Assembly: GCF_003383595.3 (NCBI RefSeq) | Contig: NZ_CP033058.2 | Span: 676,801-740,800, forward strand | Length of the DNA stretch: 64,000 nt | From: Metamycoplasma phocicerebrale | Lineage (GTDB): Bacteria > Bacillota_I > Bacilli_A > Mycoplasmatales > Metamycoplasmataceae | Direction of reading: 5' to 3' | Shown here: piece after piece, positions 12,277 to 22,983 of the stretch | Layout: the number at the start of each line of letters is the position of its first letter | How positions within the stretch are numbered: position 1 is the stretch's first letter | Made by a program: the position numbers and the translations under genes | The notes under the pieces: generated by a model | The model's database searches: none | What the model saw: the letters and a program-made list of their open reading frames with translations, nothing else | Told to the model about the DNA's origin: nothing

Positions 12277-13255
12277 ACAAGAGATGATGTCAAAACCTTT
12301 TTCAACCACAGAAACGGTTGGTAGAGTTTTTGAATGAGTTTTTAAAATTTTAATTCTAACATTTTTCAGTATATTAATAATCCTTCCATTTTATTTTATG
12401 TTTGAACAATCACTAGTTGATGCTAGATTTTATTCAGGGCAAACAGGAAATCAAATAGCTTGATGGCCATTTAACTATAAAGATTATGAAAATAATGGTA
12501 AAACTTTTTCAATATTTTTAAGAACTAGTTTGCATTTTGAAAACTTTAAAAGTGCTTTTGAAGCAGGGTATTTCCAAGCTTTAATATTTACAGCTGGATA
12601 TACAAGTATTTCAGTTATGGTTCGTTTATTCTTTTCAATTACTTTGGGTTATGCATTATCACTAAGAAATTGAAGAGGAAGACATGCTTTTTTCAGTTTC
12701 TTATTATCGTTAATGGTTATTCCTGAAATAACACTTATATCACTACAATATACATTAGTATCAAAAGCTAATTGAATTGGTGATAATAGTCCTTACAAGA
12801 TAGTGGCAATGATAGTACCATTCGCAACATCTATATTTCAAGCCTATATGTATAAAAATGCTTTTGAAGCAATTCCTAATTCTGTTAAAGAATCAGCAAT
12901 GCTTGATGGAGCGAATGGCTTTAAATATTTCTTTAACATAGCTTTACCTATGGTTAAAGCAACAACATGAACAGTTATTATATTAACAACTTTGGCTTCA
13001 TGAAATTCATATACATGACCAGCAATATTATGAACTTCTGCACCTGGAAAAACAGCGGGTTATTGAGCTCCAATGAACTTATGATTATTTACTACTGGTA
13101 AATTTGAAGTAAATCCAGGCGAAATACAAGTTGTTTTATCAATTAGAATGGCTTCATCATTAATAGCCATAACACCTATGATAATAGTATACTTTATACT
13201 AAGAAGAAGAATTATGAATGCAATTTCTAGACAAGGAAATGCAACAAAAGGATAG
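12218..13255 (+). CDS. ABC transporter permease, MalG/UgpE type (MG189-like)
   Basis: This 345-residue partner permease has about six membrane segments and the EAA loop KESAMLDGANGFKYFFNIAL. It starts MLLTRLKIRRKRELSVL after TTAGGAGAAAAAA, inside the last 59 bases of the preceding permease gene, and both frames remain open, so the overlap looks genuine. An internal MMSKPFS start about 22 codons on would shorten the overlap. Many TGA-encoded Trp residues lie in the membrane segments. It completes the importer. Confidence 0.9.
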
Positions 13256-13258
13256 AAT

Positions 13259-13450
13259 ATGGAAAATAAAGATTTTAGTTTATTAATAGCAAAAACAAAA
13301 CAAAAGAGAATTGCAAAAAGAGTTTTGAGTATAATTGGAATTTCTTTGGTTGCTATAGTAGGTTTAGTAATGTTAGCCTTTATTATCTATGGTTTAATTG
13401 TAGGTGTATATAATATATTCTCACAAGATGTTTTACGTTTATTTAGATAA
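13259..13450 (+). CDS. Small single-span membrane protein at end of the ABC operon
   Basis: This 63-residue protein has a basic N-terminus (KTKQKRIAKRVL) followed by a strong hydrophobic helix (about residues 22-50) and a short tail. It begins 3 bases after the permease stop codon, so it is in the operon, and a terminator follows. I do not recognise the family; a small accessory subunit of the importer is a guess. Confidence 0.7.
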   Translation: MENKDFSLLIAKTKQKRIAKRVLSIIGISLVAIVGLVMLAFIIYGLIVGVYNIFSQDVLRLFR

Positions 13451-13471
13451 AATGAAGTTTATATTTTATCA

Positions 13472-13505
13472 AAAAAAGGCGGTTTTTATTAACTAGCCTT
13501 TTTTA
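13472..13505 (+). terminator. Terminator of the nuclease/ABC operon
   Basis: AAAAAAGGC pairs with GCCTTTTTT around a loop of about 15 bases. Confidence 0.75.
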
Positions 13506-13508
13506 ATT

Positions 13509-13547
13509 TTGACTTTTTTTAAGAAATTTAATATAAAATATTAAATT
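13509..13547 (+). promoter_or_regulatory. secA promoter giving a nearly leaderless transcript
   Basis: TTGACT (13509-13514) and TATAAA (13532-13537) are separated by exactly 17 bases. The start codon at 13548 lies 10 bases after the -10 box, so transcription should begin within about 5 bases of the ATG. No Shine-Dalgarno is present. Confidence 0.75.
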
Positions 13548-16148
13548 ATGAAATTTTTTAAATTTAAATCAACTGAAATGCGAATAGCAGAGCACACTCT
13601 AAAAAAAATAAATCAATTAGAAGATAGTATAAAACTATTAAGCGATGATGAACTTAAGGCTAAAACTATAGAATTTAAGGAAAGATTAAAACTGGGTGAA
13701 ACTCGGGAAGATATTAGACCCGAAGTTTTTGCTGTAGCGCGCGAAGCAACAAAACGTATATTAGGAAAAAGACCCTATGATGTGCAAATGATAGGTGGAA
13801 TTATCTTAGATTTGGGTTCTGTTGCGGAAATGAAAACTGGTGAAGGTAAAACTATTACTTCTATAGCACCTGTTTATTTAAATACTTTAGATGGTTCTAG
13901 TGTTATTGTCTCAACAGTTAATGAATATTTAGCTGAACGTGATGCTGAAGAAATGGGCCAAGTATTTAAATTTTTAGGTTTAAGCGTTGGTATTAATAAA
14001 GCACAAATGCCTGCTATGTTAAAACGTCAAGCTTATGCTTGTGATGTTGTTTATTCAGTTCACTCAGAATTAGGATTTGATTATCTTCGTGATAATATGG
14101 CTATGTCCAAAGAAGAAAAAGTTCAAAGAGGATTGGATTTTATTTTATTAGATGAGGTCGATTCTATTTTAATTGATGAAGCAAAAACACCATTGATTAT
14201 TTCGGGCGGAGATCAAGAAGAAAGTTCAATGTATAATATAGCTGATTTATTTGTACGTACTTTAAATTTCGAAGATTATTTCATCGATGAAGAAACAAAA
14301 TCAGTTTATTTGACTGATAAAGGTATTGAAAAAGCCAATAAATATTTTAATTTTAATAATTTATATGATTTAGAAAATTCTGAATTAGTTCATCGTATTC
14401 AAAACGCTTTAAGAGCACATAAAGTTATGAAATTAGATGTTGAATATATAGTTAGAGACGATAAAATCGAATTAGTTGATTCATTTACAGGCCGTATTAT
14501 GGAAGGTCGCGCTTATTCGGAAGGTTTGCAACAAGCAATTCAAGCAAAAGAAAAAGTTGAAATTGAATCTGAAACAAAAACATTAGCAACTATTACTTAT
14601 CAAAACTTTTTTAGATTATTTAAAAAAATTAGTGGTATGACCGGTACAGCTAAAACAGAAGAAAAAGAATTTATTGATATTTATAATATGCGTGTTAATG
14701 TTGTTCCAACAAATAAACCTATTATAAGAATTGATGATAAAGACGAAATATATGTTGATATGCATTCAAAATGACAAGCTGTAACGAAAGAAGTTAAAAG
14801 AGCTTATCAACGTAAACAGCCTATTCTAATAGGTACTGCACAAGTGGAAGATTCAGAAGTTCTACATGAATATTTATTAAATGAAGGAATACCTCACACT
14901 GTTTTAAATGCAAAACAAGATGCATCAGAAGCAGATATTATTTCTCATGCTGGAGAGTTAGGTGCTGTAACAATAGCAACAAATATGGCTGGCCGTGGAA
15001 CTGATATTAAACCTACTAAAGAAGCTTTAGAAGTTGGCGGTTTATACGTATTGGGCACTGAAAAAGCAGAATCGCGTAGAATTGATAATCAATTAAAGGG
15101 TCGTTCAGGGCGTCAGGGAGATATAGGCTATACTAAATTCTTTCTTTCATTAGATGATCAATTAATTTTAAGGTTTTCAGTTCAAGATAAGTGAAAAGAA
15201 ATTTTTAAAGAATATGGTTCAGATCCAATACCTGGTGAATCAATTAGATCAGCCTTTTTAAGAGCTCAAAAGAAAATTGAAGGTTTTAACTATGACAACC
15301 GTAAAAGTGTTTTAAATTTTGATGACGTTATTAGACAACAACGTGACTTAATTTATGAACAACGTGATTTAATATTAGAGAGAGATGATCTGGGCTCAAT
15401 TATTAGAAAAATGTTTCAAGTTGCAGTTAAGCAAATTGTAAATAATCCTTATTTTGTTCAAAAAAATGATACTATGGATTTTGAAAACTTTACTAGACAT
15501 TTAAATGAAAATTTTATGGTATTAACAAAACATGTTTTTACAGTTGATGAAATTAAAAAAATGGATCGTGAAGAACTTATTAATTACATTGTTTTAATTT
15601 GATATAAAGAATATGATATTTTAAGAGAAAATATTATTGAAAAATATGGTCTTACTGCTTTAGCTAACTCAGAGAGAAATATAATTTTATCTGTTTTTGA
15701 TAATGGTTGACAAGATCATATTAATATAATGGATAAATTACGTCGTAGCACTCATTTAGTACAATATGCTCAAAAGAATCCATATCAAATTTATACAAAA
15801 TTAGGTTCAAAAAAATTTAAAGAACTAACAGATAGAATAGCTTTAGAATGTAGTATTAATTTATTAAATAATTATGATGCCCTGCCTTCTTCAAATAGCC
15901 AAATTGATTTACCATGAATTAATAACTCAGATAATAATGCTACAGCAAGTTTAGAACAAGTTAATGATTTTATTAATTATTTATTAGATTCTGAAAGAAG
16001 ACATTTAATTTCACAAGGTATTGATGAAAAAGAAATTGAAAAGCAAATAGAATTTAAGAAAAACGAGATTTTTGCAGATTTAAAATTAAGATTAGAAAAA
16101 ATAGTAAACTCAAACAAAAAAGAAAAAACAGAACAAGAAACTAAATAA
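13548..16148 (+). CDS. secA: Preprotein translocase ATPase SecA
   Basis: SecA drives export of proteins, including the lipoproteins here, through SecYEG. The 866-residue protein has Walker A-type [13 protein letters not shown] (about residues 93-105), the DEVD box [13 protein letters not shown] (about 200-212), [13 protein letters not shown], and the helicase motifs [15 protein letters not shown] and [10 protein letters not shown]. The C-terminal zinc-binding tail of many SecAs is missing, as is usual in mollicutes. Five or more TGA codons are Trp. It is monocistronic with its own consensus promoter and a downstream terminator shared with the convergent Nudix gene. Confidence 0.98.
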
Positions 16149-16152
16149 AAAT

Positions 16153-16185
16153 AAAATCCTTCAGTCGCTACTTAAGGATTTTTAT
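16153..16185. terminator. Bidirectional terminator between secA and the Nudix gene
   Basis: AAAATCCTT pairs with AAGGATTTT around a 12-base loop; A and T tracts lie on the two sides. Confidence 0.8.
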
Positions 16186-16187
16186 TA

Positions 16188-16616
16188 TTATTTTTTATAT
16201 TCTCAATGGTGGTTTATGTAATAATCTATAGCTTTTTCAAGTATTTCTCTATCAGCATCATAGGTTATTTTATTTACTAAAGCTTCCTTAGCAATTACTC
16301 ATTCAACAACATCTGTTTCTCCTGGTTGCTTTTTTAAATCAAAAGATTTAGGAATGGCTAAAAAGAATATAACATCTTTTGTTATACCTGGAAATGGAGA
16401 ATAAGTACTCTTTTCTCTAAAACCTTCAAGTATTTCAACATCAATATTTGTTTCTTCTTTAGTTTCACGAATTGCTGTCTCATGTTCTGTTTCATTACCC
16501 TCAACATGACCCTTAGGAAAACCTCAATGTCCAGCAGTTTGTTGCACTAGTAAAACATAAAGCTTTGATTCAATATTTTTAAGTGCTATTACACCACAAG
16601 ATTTTTCATGTTTCAT
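16188..16616 (-). CDS. Nudix hydrolase (MutT/Ap4A hydrolase-like)
   Basis: This cytoplasmic hydrolase cleaves nucleoside diphosphates linked to another moiety. The 142-residue protein carries the Nudix box GHVEGNETEHETAIRETKEE (about residues 34-53), preceded by HWGFPKGH. The small size and the GFPKGHVE form resemble bis(5'-nucleosyl)-tetraphosphatases, so diadenosine polyphosphate is a likely substrate, though the box alone cannot fix it. Three TGA-encoded Trp are present. It lies 2 bases downstream of the next gene on the minus strand, so the two are cotranscribed. Confidence 0.88.
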
Positions 16617-16618
16617 AT

Positions 16619-17149
16619 TTAACTCCTTTTATTTAATACTTTTTTTATTTCTTTTTTAATAACAATATTAATGGACAAAATTATAATCAAACTAAATAAT
16701 GCTAATGCACTCAAAAAATAAAAAATATTTTTTGCTATATAAAAATAATTTTTATATGTTAAAGATTTATTGTTATCTTTATTACTTAAAGCAATAATAA
16801 TTGTTTGCTTAAAAGAATTAAAGATTAAAGCCGTTGTAATAAAAATAATAGCTAAAACAATTATTGAAATAATAAAACCAAAATTAACTTTCAATAATTT
16901 TTTATTTTTATAATCAGCTCTATCTCTATATATACTGAAAAAGCTAAAAGCTAAAAGAACTAATATAATTGAAGATAAAATTATTATTGTTAATATAGAA
17001 TAAAAAACTATTGGTTTTTGCGTTGGGGCAATAAAAAATATAGCAATAAATTGAAAAATAATAACTACTAAAGAAACTATTGTAAGAATAAAATGAGTGT
17101 AAAAATTTTTGTTTTTTATTTCATTTAAAGTAAGATTTAATTTATTCAT
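16619..17149 (-). CDS. Hypothetical membrane protein
   Basis: I do not recognise this protein. From the start at 17149 it has 176 residues, beginning MNKLNLTLNEIKNKNFYTHF, with four hydrophobic segments of about 20-25 residues and a basic C-terminus. The frame is open farther upstream to an ATG at 17188. I prefer 17149 because a TATAAT box (complement of 17157-17162) lies 7 bases before it, giving a leaderless transcript, while no Shine-Dalgarno is seen at either start. It is followed directly by the Nudix gene. Confidence 0.65.
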   Translation of the reverse strand: MNKLNLTLNEIKNKNFYTHFILTIVSLVVIIFQFIAIFFIAPTQKPIVFYSILTIIILSSIILVLLAFSFFSIYRDRADYKNKKLLKVNFGFIISIIVLAIIFITTALIFNSFKQTIIIALSNKDNNKSLTYKNYFYIAKNIFYFLSALALFSLIIILSINIVIKKEIKKVLNKRS

Positions 17150-17312
17150 ATAAATTATTATATACTTATTCATTAAGTTTAAAAACATATTATTATTAAT
17201 ATATAAAAACTTGCGATTTTATGTTTTTAAATCATTAATAACTTAAAAAAAGAAGTTTTATTTTTTGCCTTTATTTAATTTGGTAAAATATAAATAACAT
17301 TTAGGAGGAATA

Positions 17313-19349
17313 ATGTCTTTAACTCAAAAATATTTGGCTTTATATCGCCAATACCGTCCTAAGACTTTTGATGAAGTAAAAGGTCAAGAACATATTATTA
17401 ATACTTTAAAAAATATCATTAAAGAAAACAAATTGACGCATGCTTATCTTTTTTGTGGTCCTCATGGCAATGGTAAAACTTCAACAGCCAAAATATTTGC
17501 AAATGCAATAAATTGTTCTCATAGAACATCAGAAAATCCTTGCGATGAGTGTATTGCTTCTATTGATAGAAATATGGATATTATAGAAATAGATGCTGCT
17601 TCTAATACTGGTATTGATGATATAAGACAACTTAGAGAAAAAATTAAATTACTTCCAACAAATGGAAAATATAAAGTCTATATAATTGATGAAGTTCACA
17701 TGTTATCTAAAGGAGCTTTTAATGCTTTATTAAAAACTCTTGAAGAGCCTCCTAAACATGTTATTTTTATTTTAGCAACAACAGACCCACAAAAAATTCC
17801 ATTAACTATTTTAAGCAGAGTTCAAAGATTTAATTTCAAAAAAATTGATAAGGAAATTTTATTTAATCAAATTAAAGATATCTTTATAAAAGAGAATATT
17901 AAAGCCGATGATGAAGCTATTAAGTTAATAGTAGAACTAGGCAATGGTAGTTTTAGAGATACTTTGAGTATTGCTGATCAGGTGGCTATTTATTGTGCTA
18001 ATGATTTAATTAATAAAAAATCAATAGAAGATCTATATGGAATTGTTGATTTTAACAACATTTGATCTATGATTAAATTAATAGATAATGCTGACTTTAA
18101 ATTGTTAATAGATAAATTTAATTCCTTAGTTGATAATGGAGCAAGTATAGAAAAATTATCGTTGCAAATTTTTAAAACATTAAAAGATTATGCAATTTAT
18201 AAAAAAACTAATGATGAAAAACTTTTGGAATATGCTTCAAAACAAGCTATTAGTGAATTAAATATAGATGATGATAGATTATTTAAATATATTGAATTAA
18301 TTACAGAAGCAATTAAAGAAATTCAATATTCTGATCTTCCAAGACAGGTTATGGAAATTTATTTATTGAAGATGGCTTCAAATAAATCTAAAAATCAAGA
18401 TCAAGATTTAAAAATTAATTTTAATTCTAATAATTCTCAAAACAATATAGTTAAAGATCAGTTATATGGTTTTGAAAACAATTCTGAAAACAATGAAGAA
18501 GATGATTTTCATTTGGTTAATAAAGAACTATTGGACGATAACGAAACAGAAACAAAGACTAATTATAAAAATAATGCTAAGGATTTTAATTCAGTGTTTA
18601 ATTTAGCAAATATATCAAATTCATATAATACAAAAAATGATATTAGTTTAAATAAAAATAATGCTAAAGTTGAAAGCCTTGGTCTTAAAGAAGAAAATTT
18701 AGATAAAATTTTAGAAAAAACTTCCGAAATTCTTATATCCGATGCTACAAAAGAATATGAAAATGATGATATTTTGAACGAAATAATAACTAGTGAGTTT
18801 TCAAACGATATTTCAGAGACCAAAAATGATGTAAATGTCTTAAAACCTGAATTAAGTCAAAGTGAAGTTGATAATTTAGCTTTTATTTATCAATATGCAA
18901 AGCAAAACATTTATAACTATGGAAACAAAAAACAAAGTGAATTAGATGTGATGAATTACAATATGCTAGATAAAAAAATAGGTTCAAAATTTATACACTT
19001 AAAAGATCTATTATCAGGTTTTAAAATATTTTTTTCAATCGATCAATTAATAGTTTTAAAATCGGCAGATATTATAAAAGTGCGTCAATTAAATTTAAAA
19101 AGAACAGATACAGAATTAATGGAAGCATTATTTAATATTTTTAATCGTTATTTAAATGTTGTAGCAATTAATCAAGATCAACTTAACATTGCTATTGAAA
19201 ATTGCAAAAATACTTGAAAAGCCAAAAAAAATGAACAACAACCTTTAATAAAATTGCCGAGTTTAGATAAATATAGAAATAAAACAAGTCCTTCTGTAGA
19301 ATATGCTAAAAAAATATTTGGTGATATAGTAAAAGAACCAAAAAAATAA
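17313..19349 (+). CDS. dnaX: DNA polymerase III subunit gamma/tau
   Basis: DnaX is the clamp-loader ATPase of the replicative polymerase. The 678-residue protein opens YLALYRQYRPKTFDEVKGQE, with Walker A FCGPHGNGKTSTA (about residues 48-60; His where Arg is usual), the zinc-binding Cys cluster NCSHRTSENPCDECI, DEVHMLSKGAFNALLKTLEE (Walker B, about 127) and the sensor region LSRVQRFNFKKI. A long Asn/Asp-rich linker follows from about residue 370 to 530. An AGGAGG Shine-Dalgarno precedes the ATG at optimal spacing. It starts a tight operon dnaX-ybaB-recR-tmk-holB-rsmI. Confidence 0.97.
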
Positions 19350-19362
19350 TAAGGAGATATAT

Positions 19363-19656
19363 ATGAATATAAATGAAATGTTAAAAAACGCTAAAAGAAT
19401 TCAAGGCGAAATGGAAAAAGAAGAGCAAGTTGTTGCTAACACAGAATTTGTTGTTGAAAAACAAGGTATAACAGTTACAATGAATGGAGATAGAAAAATT
19501 ACTAAAATTACTATTAATGAAGCCTTAATTGATCCAGAAGATCCTGAATTAGTTCAAGATTTGGTAATGTTAGCAGTAAATGAGGCTATTGATAAAGTTC
19601 AAAAAGCCTATGATAAGATTTCTGAAAAGTTTTCAAATAGTGGAATGCCATTTTAA
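19363..19656 (+). CDS. YbaB/EbfC-family nucleoid-associated protein
   Basis: This 97-residue DNA-binding protein begins MNINEMLKNAKRIQGEMEKE and contains VTMNGDRKITKITINEALID, both typical of the YbaB/EbfC family, which bind DNA as dimers. It sits between dnaX and recR, the order conserved in most Firmicutes and mollicutes. Its stop codon overlaps the recR start (TAATG). AAGGAG precedes the ATG. Confidence 0.95.
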   Translation: MNINEMLKNAKRIQGEMEKEEQVVANTEFVVEKQGITVTMNGDRKITKITINEALIDPEDPELVQDLVMLAVNEAIDKVQKAYDKISEKFSNSGMPF

Positions 19657-20246
19657 TGGATAAAAAAATTCAAGAAATAATTATTTTGTTAAAAAAAATA
19701 CCAGGAATTTCTAGTAAACAAGCTAATAAAATAATTAATTTTTTTCTCGAAAATGATATAGAATTTTCTAAAAAACTATTTGAAGAAATAATATCATTGC
19801 AAAAAGAAACTACCAAATGCAAACAATGTTTAGCTTATTCTAATAAAGAAATTTGTGATATATGTTTAGATAAAACTAGACAAAAAAAATTATATGTAGT
19901 TTCAAACAATCAAGATATAAGCAAATTTGAATCATTAGATATTCCAAAAGGTAAGTATTTTGTTTTTAGTGACATAATTAATTTAAAACAGCCTAATTTG
20001 GATATAGATAAAAAAATAAGTAAATTATTTTCATTATGTGGTAAATTTGATGAAATAATTTTGGCTCTTAATTCAGACTTTAATGGTCAAGTAACTATGC
20101 GTTATATTGAAAAGAAATTAAGAGATGAAGTCAAATATAACAACGTTTATCAATTATCTATTGGAATACCTTTTGGCATGTCAATAGAAGTAGTTGACCC
20201 TATAACATTAAAACAATCTATTATAAACAAGAAAAAAATAAATTAA
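19656..20246 (+). CDS. recR: Recombination mediator protein RecR
   Basis: RecR works with RecO to load RecA at gaps. The 196-residue protein has an N-terminal helix-hairpin-helix (LLKKIPGISSKQANKI), a four-cysteine zinc finger (CKQCLAYSNKEICDIC, about residues 54-70) and a C-terminal Toprim-like region (IILALNSDFNGQVTMRYIEK). The usual Toprim glutamate signature is only partly recognisable. The start overlaps the ybaB stop, so translation is coupled. Confidence 0.94.
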   Translation: MDKKIQEIIILLKKIPGISSKQANKIINFFLENDIEFSKKLFEEIISLQKETTKCKQCLAYSNKEICDICLDKTRQKKLYVVSNNQDISKFESLDIPKGKYFVFSDIINLKQPNLDIDKKISKLFSLCGKFDEIILALNSDFNGQVTMRYIEKKLRDEVKYNNVYQLSIGIPFGMSIEVVDPITLKQSIINKKKIN

Positions 20247-20269
20247 ATCTAAAAAAGTGGAGAAAATAT

Positions 20270-20908
20270 ATGAAAAAAGCTAAATTTATAGCCATTGAAG
20301 GCATGGATGGTTCTGGAAAATCAACAATTATTTCAATGTTAAAAAATGAATTAATAACAAAGAAAATAATTGATAATTTTGTTTTCACAAGAGAACCAGG
20401 GTCTGCTTTTTCAAAAGAAGCAGAAAAAATACGTAAACTGATATTAGATAATGAAAATTCTTTTAGTTCGATGGTTGATGCTTTATTATTTGCCACAAGT
20501 AGAAGATTAAATTTAGAAAAAGGAATATGGCCAGCTTTAGAGCAAAACAAACATGTAATTACAGATAGATATACTACTTCATCATATGTTTATCAAGGAG
20601 TTCTTGGTGATGCTGGTTTAAATAATGTAGAAACAATAAATAAAATAGCAACTAGCAATACTGAACCAGATTTAATATTATTTTTTGATTTAGAGCCAGC
20701 TATTTCAGTGGAAAGAATTACTAAAATGCGTGAAGGCATGGATCGTTTAGAAACTTCAGATATTGATTATTATGTATCTTTAAGAAAAGCTTATAAACAA
20801 GTAATACAAAAAAATCCTAAGAAATATAGAATAGTGGATGCTAATTGTTCAATAATAGAATTATTTGAAAAAGTTATTAAAATTTTAAAAGAAGAAGAAG
20901 TCTTATAA
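20270..20908 (+). CDS. tmk: Thymidylate kinase
   Basis: This enzyme phosphorylates dTMP to dTDP. The 212-residue protein has the P-loop IEGMDGSGKSTI (about residues 8-19), the DR(Y/H) motif VITDRYTTSSYVYQG (about 97-111), and the TREPGS region that binds the monophosphate. It follows recR by 23 bases and its stop overlaps the next start by one base. Confidence 0.96.
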   Translation: MKKAKFIAIEGMDGSGKSTIISMLKNELITKKIIDNFVFTREPGSAFSKEAEKIRKLILDNENSFSSMVDALLFATSRRLNLEKGIWPALEQNKHVITDRYTTSSYVYQGVLGDAGLNNVETINKIATSNTEPDLILFFDLEPAISVERITKMREGMDRLETSDIDYYVSLRKAYKQVIQKNPKKYRIVDANCSIIELFEKVIKILKEEEVL

Positions 20909-21783
20909 TGATTTCAAATGTTTATAAAAAAATTATAAATAATTCAATTAATGAAAATAAATTAAGCCAAGTATATTTAATTGCATCAAAAGAGCAAACA
21001 TCTTTTGATGAATATATTTTATATTTTATAAATTCTGTTAACAAAGAAAATAATTCTTCAATTAATGATATTCAATTTGGAGAATTATATTTTTGAATCG
21101 GTTCTGAGGATAGTGTAATAAATAAGGAAAATGTATTAAAGTCTATGTCTGATGTTTCAGAGACTTCAATATTAGACCCTATTAAGAAAAAAATATTAAT
21201 AATAAATAATGTAGAAAATGGAACGGCGCAATCTTTAAATAGCCTATTAAAGTTTTTAGAAAACCCTCCATATAATACTATTGTTTTTATGACTTGCAAT
21301 TATATATCTCAAGTTTTAAAAACAATTAAATCTAGAGCTTTTATTATTGAAATTAATGAATCTTTTAAGAAATCAATAGAAGAATATAAGCCTTATCACA
21401 ATTATTTTATTGAAACCAATAGTGAATATAATGAAGAATTAGTAAGTTTGTTTGATGAATATTCTGAAGCTATAGCACAATCTTATAAAAATCCTTCATT
21501 ACTATTAAAATTGATAGTAAAATCATTGGACTATAATAATAAAGAAATAATACTTAATTTTTTAAATTTAGCCTTTAATGATATTTATTCAATCAAAAAA
21601 GGTTTAAAGGCTAAAAATGTTTTGGAAAACAAAAAAATTTCTGAAGAAGCATTTGACTATGTACCTATATATAAAATAATTAAATTAATTAAAGAAACAA
21701 AAGACAATTTCAAAAAAGCCTCAAATTTTAATTTGCAAAAAGGTAATTTATTGTTAATGTTGGAGAAATATTATGGCATATAA
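20908..21783 (+). CDS. holB: DNA polymerase III subunit delta'
   Basis: This clamp-loader subunit has 291 residues. It has the delta' features: a degenerate AAA fold without a working P-loop, KKKILIINNVENGTAQSLNSL in place of Walker B, and LLKFLENPPYNTIVFMTCN (matching LLKTLEEPP of DnaX). Position between tmk and rsmI is the standard context. Overlaps tmk by one base and rsmI by 11 bases. Weak overall similarity is normal for this subunit. Confidence 0.87.
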
Positions 21784-22501
21784 AATCTCAATTGTAGGCA
21801 CACCAATAGGCAATTTAGAAGATATTACTTATAGAGCAATTAGAACATTAAAAGAATCAAATATTATTTTATGTGAAGATATAAGAGTGAGTCAAAAGCT
21901 TTTAAAACATTATGATATATTAAATAAGCAATTAATTTCTTATCATAAATTTAATGAAAAGCAATTAGCTAAAAAAGTAATTGATTTAATAATAAAAGGA
22001 AATAATGTGTCCTTAATCTCTGATGCTGGAATGCCTTGCATTTCGGACCCTGGCTTTAATTTAATAACCGAAGCTAAAAAAGAAGGGATTTTTATAGATA
22101 TTATAGGAGGACCAACGGCTTTTAGCCATGCTTTTATAAAATCTAATTTTGGTTCAACTTTTAGTTTTTTAGGATTTTTAAAAGATAAAAGTGGCGAAAG
22201 ACAAAACCAACTTAAAAGTTTATCTGAAGGTATTTATGTAGCATATGTATCGCCTTATAAACTATTAACCACATTGGATGATTTTATAGTAGTTTTTGAT
22301 AATAATATTGAATTATATTTATGCAAAGAATTAACTAAATTACATGAGCAAGAATTTTCGGGGAAACCCTTAGAAATTAAAAAAATGTTAAATAAAGAAA
22401 ATTTAAAAGGAGAGTTTTCATTAGTTTTTTGAATTAAAAAACCAAAACATATAAAAGTTAACAAATATGAAGATTTGAAAAAAAATAAAAACTCAGATTA
22501 A
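21773..22501 (+). CDS. rsmI: 16S rRNA (cytidine(1402)-2'-O)-methyltransferase
   Basis: RsmI 2'-O-methylates C1402 of 16S rRNA near the decoding site. The 242-residue SAM-dependent enzyme shows SIVGTPIGNLEDITYRAI, LCEDIRVSQKLLKHY, VSLISDAGMPCISDPG and IIGGPTAFSHAFIKS, which are the tetrapyrrole-methylase-fold motifs of the family. It is shorter than E. coli RsmI (286), lacking C-terminal residues. One TGA encodes Trp near the end. It is the last gene of the dnaX operon, starting inside holB. Confidence 0.95.
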
Positions 22502-22517
22502 TAATTTCTGAGTTTTT
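22487..22517. terminator. Bidirectional terminator after rsmI and rpsT
   Basis: AAAACTCAGA pairs with TCTGAGTTTT, overlapping the rsmI stop codon; rpsT reads toward it from the other side. Confidence 0.8.
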
Positions 22518-22556
22518 ATTATATTTAGCTTATATTAATTTTTTAGTTGTAGGAAA

Positions 22557-22820
22557 TTAATTATTTTCTTTAGCAATAAATGCATCTAAACGGCTAGCTT
22601 TTCTTGCACCATTATTTTGGTGTAAAACACCTTTTGAAACAGCTTTATCAATTTCGTGGTGTGCTTTAGCAACTAATTCAGCAGCTTTTTCATCTTTTGA
22701 TTGAGCAGCTAATTTAGCTTTTTTAATTGCTGTTTTAACTGTTGACTTGATAGCTGAGTTACGTGCGTTTGCTTTTGCGTTAGATAATATTGCTTTTTGT
22801 TTTGATTTAATGTTTGCCAT
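22557..22820 (-). CDS. rpsT: 30S ribosomal protein S20
   Basis: This 87-residue, lysine/alanine-rich helical protein starts MANIKSKQKAILSNAKANAR and ends with GARKASRLDAFIAKENN, matching S20, a primary binder of 16S rRNA helices. AAGAAAGGC precedes the start. Single gene, with rsmI convergent. Confidence 0.96.
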   Translation of the reverse strand: MANIKSKQKAILSNAKANARNSAIKSTVKTAIKKAKLAAQSKDEKAAELVAKAHHEIDKAVSKGVLHQNNGARKASRLDAFIAKENN

Positions 22821-22983
22821 TTTGTTGCCTTTCTTGCTAAAAATTAATTAGCATACATAATTTTACATAAAAAAAGTATTTTTTTTTATTTTTATCCAAT
22901 TTTTGATGAATATATAACTATAAGCATAATAATACTTTATTTTTTATTAGTATTATTAAATTAATTCAATAAAATTAATAAAT

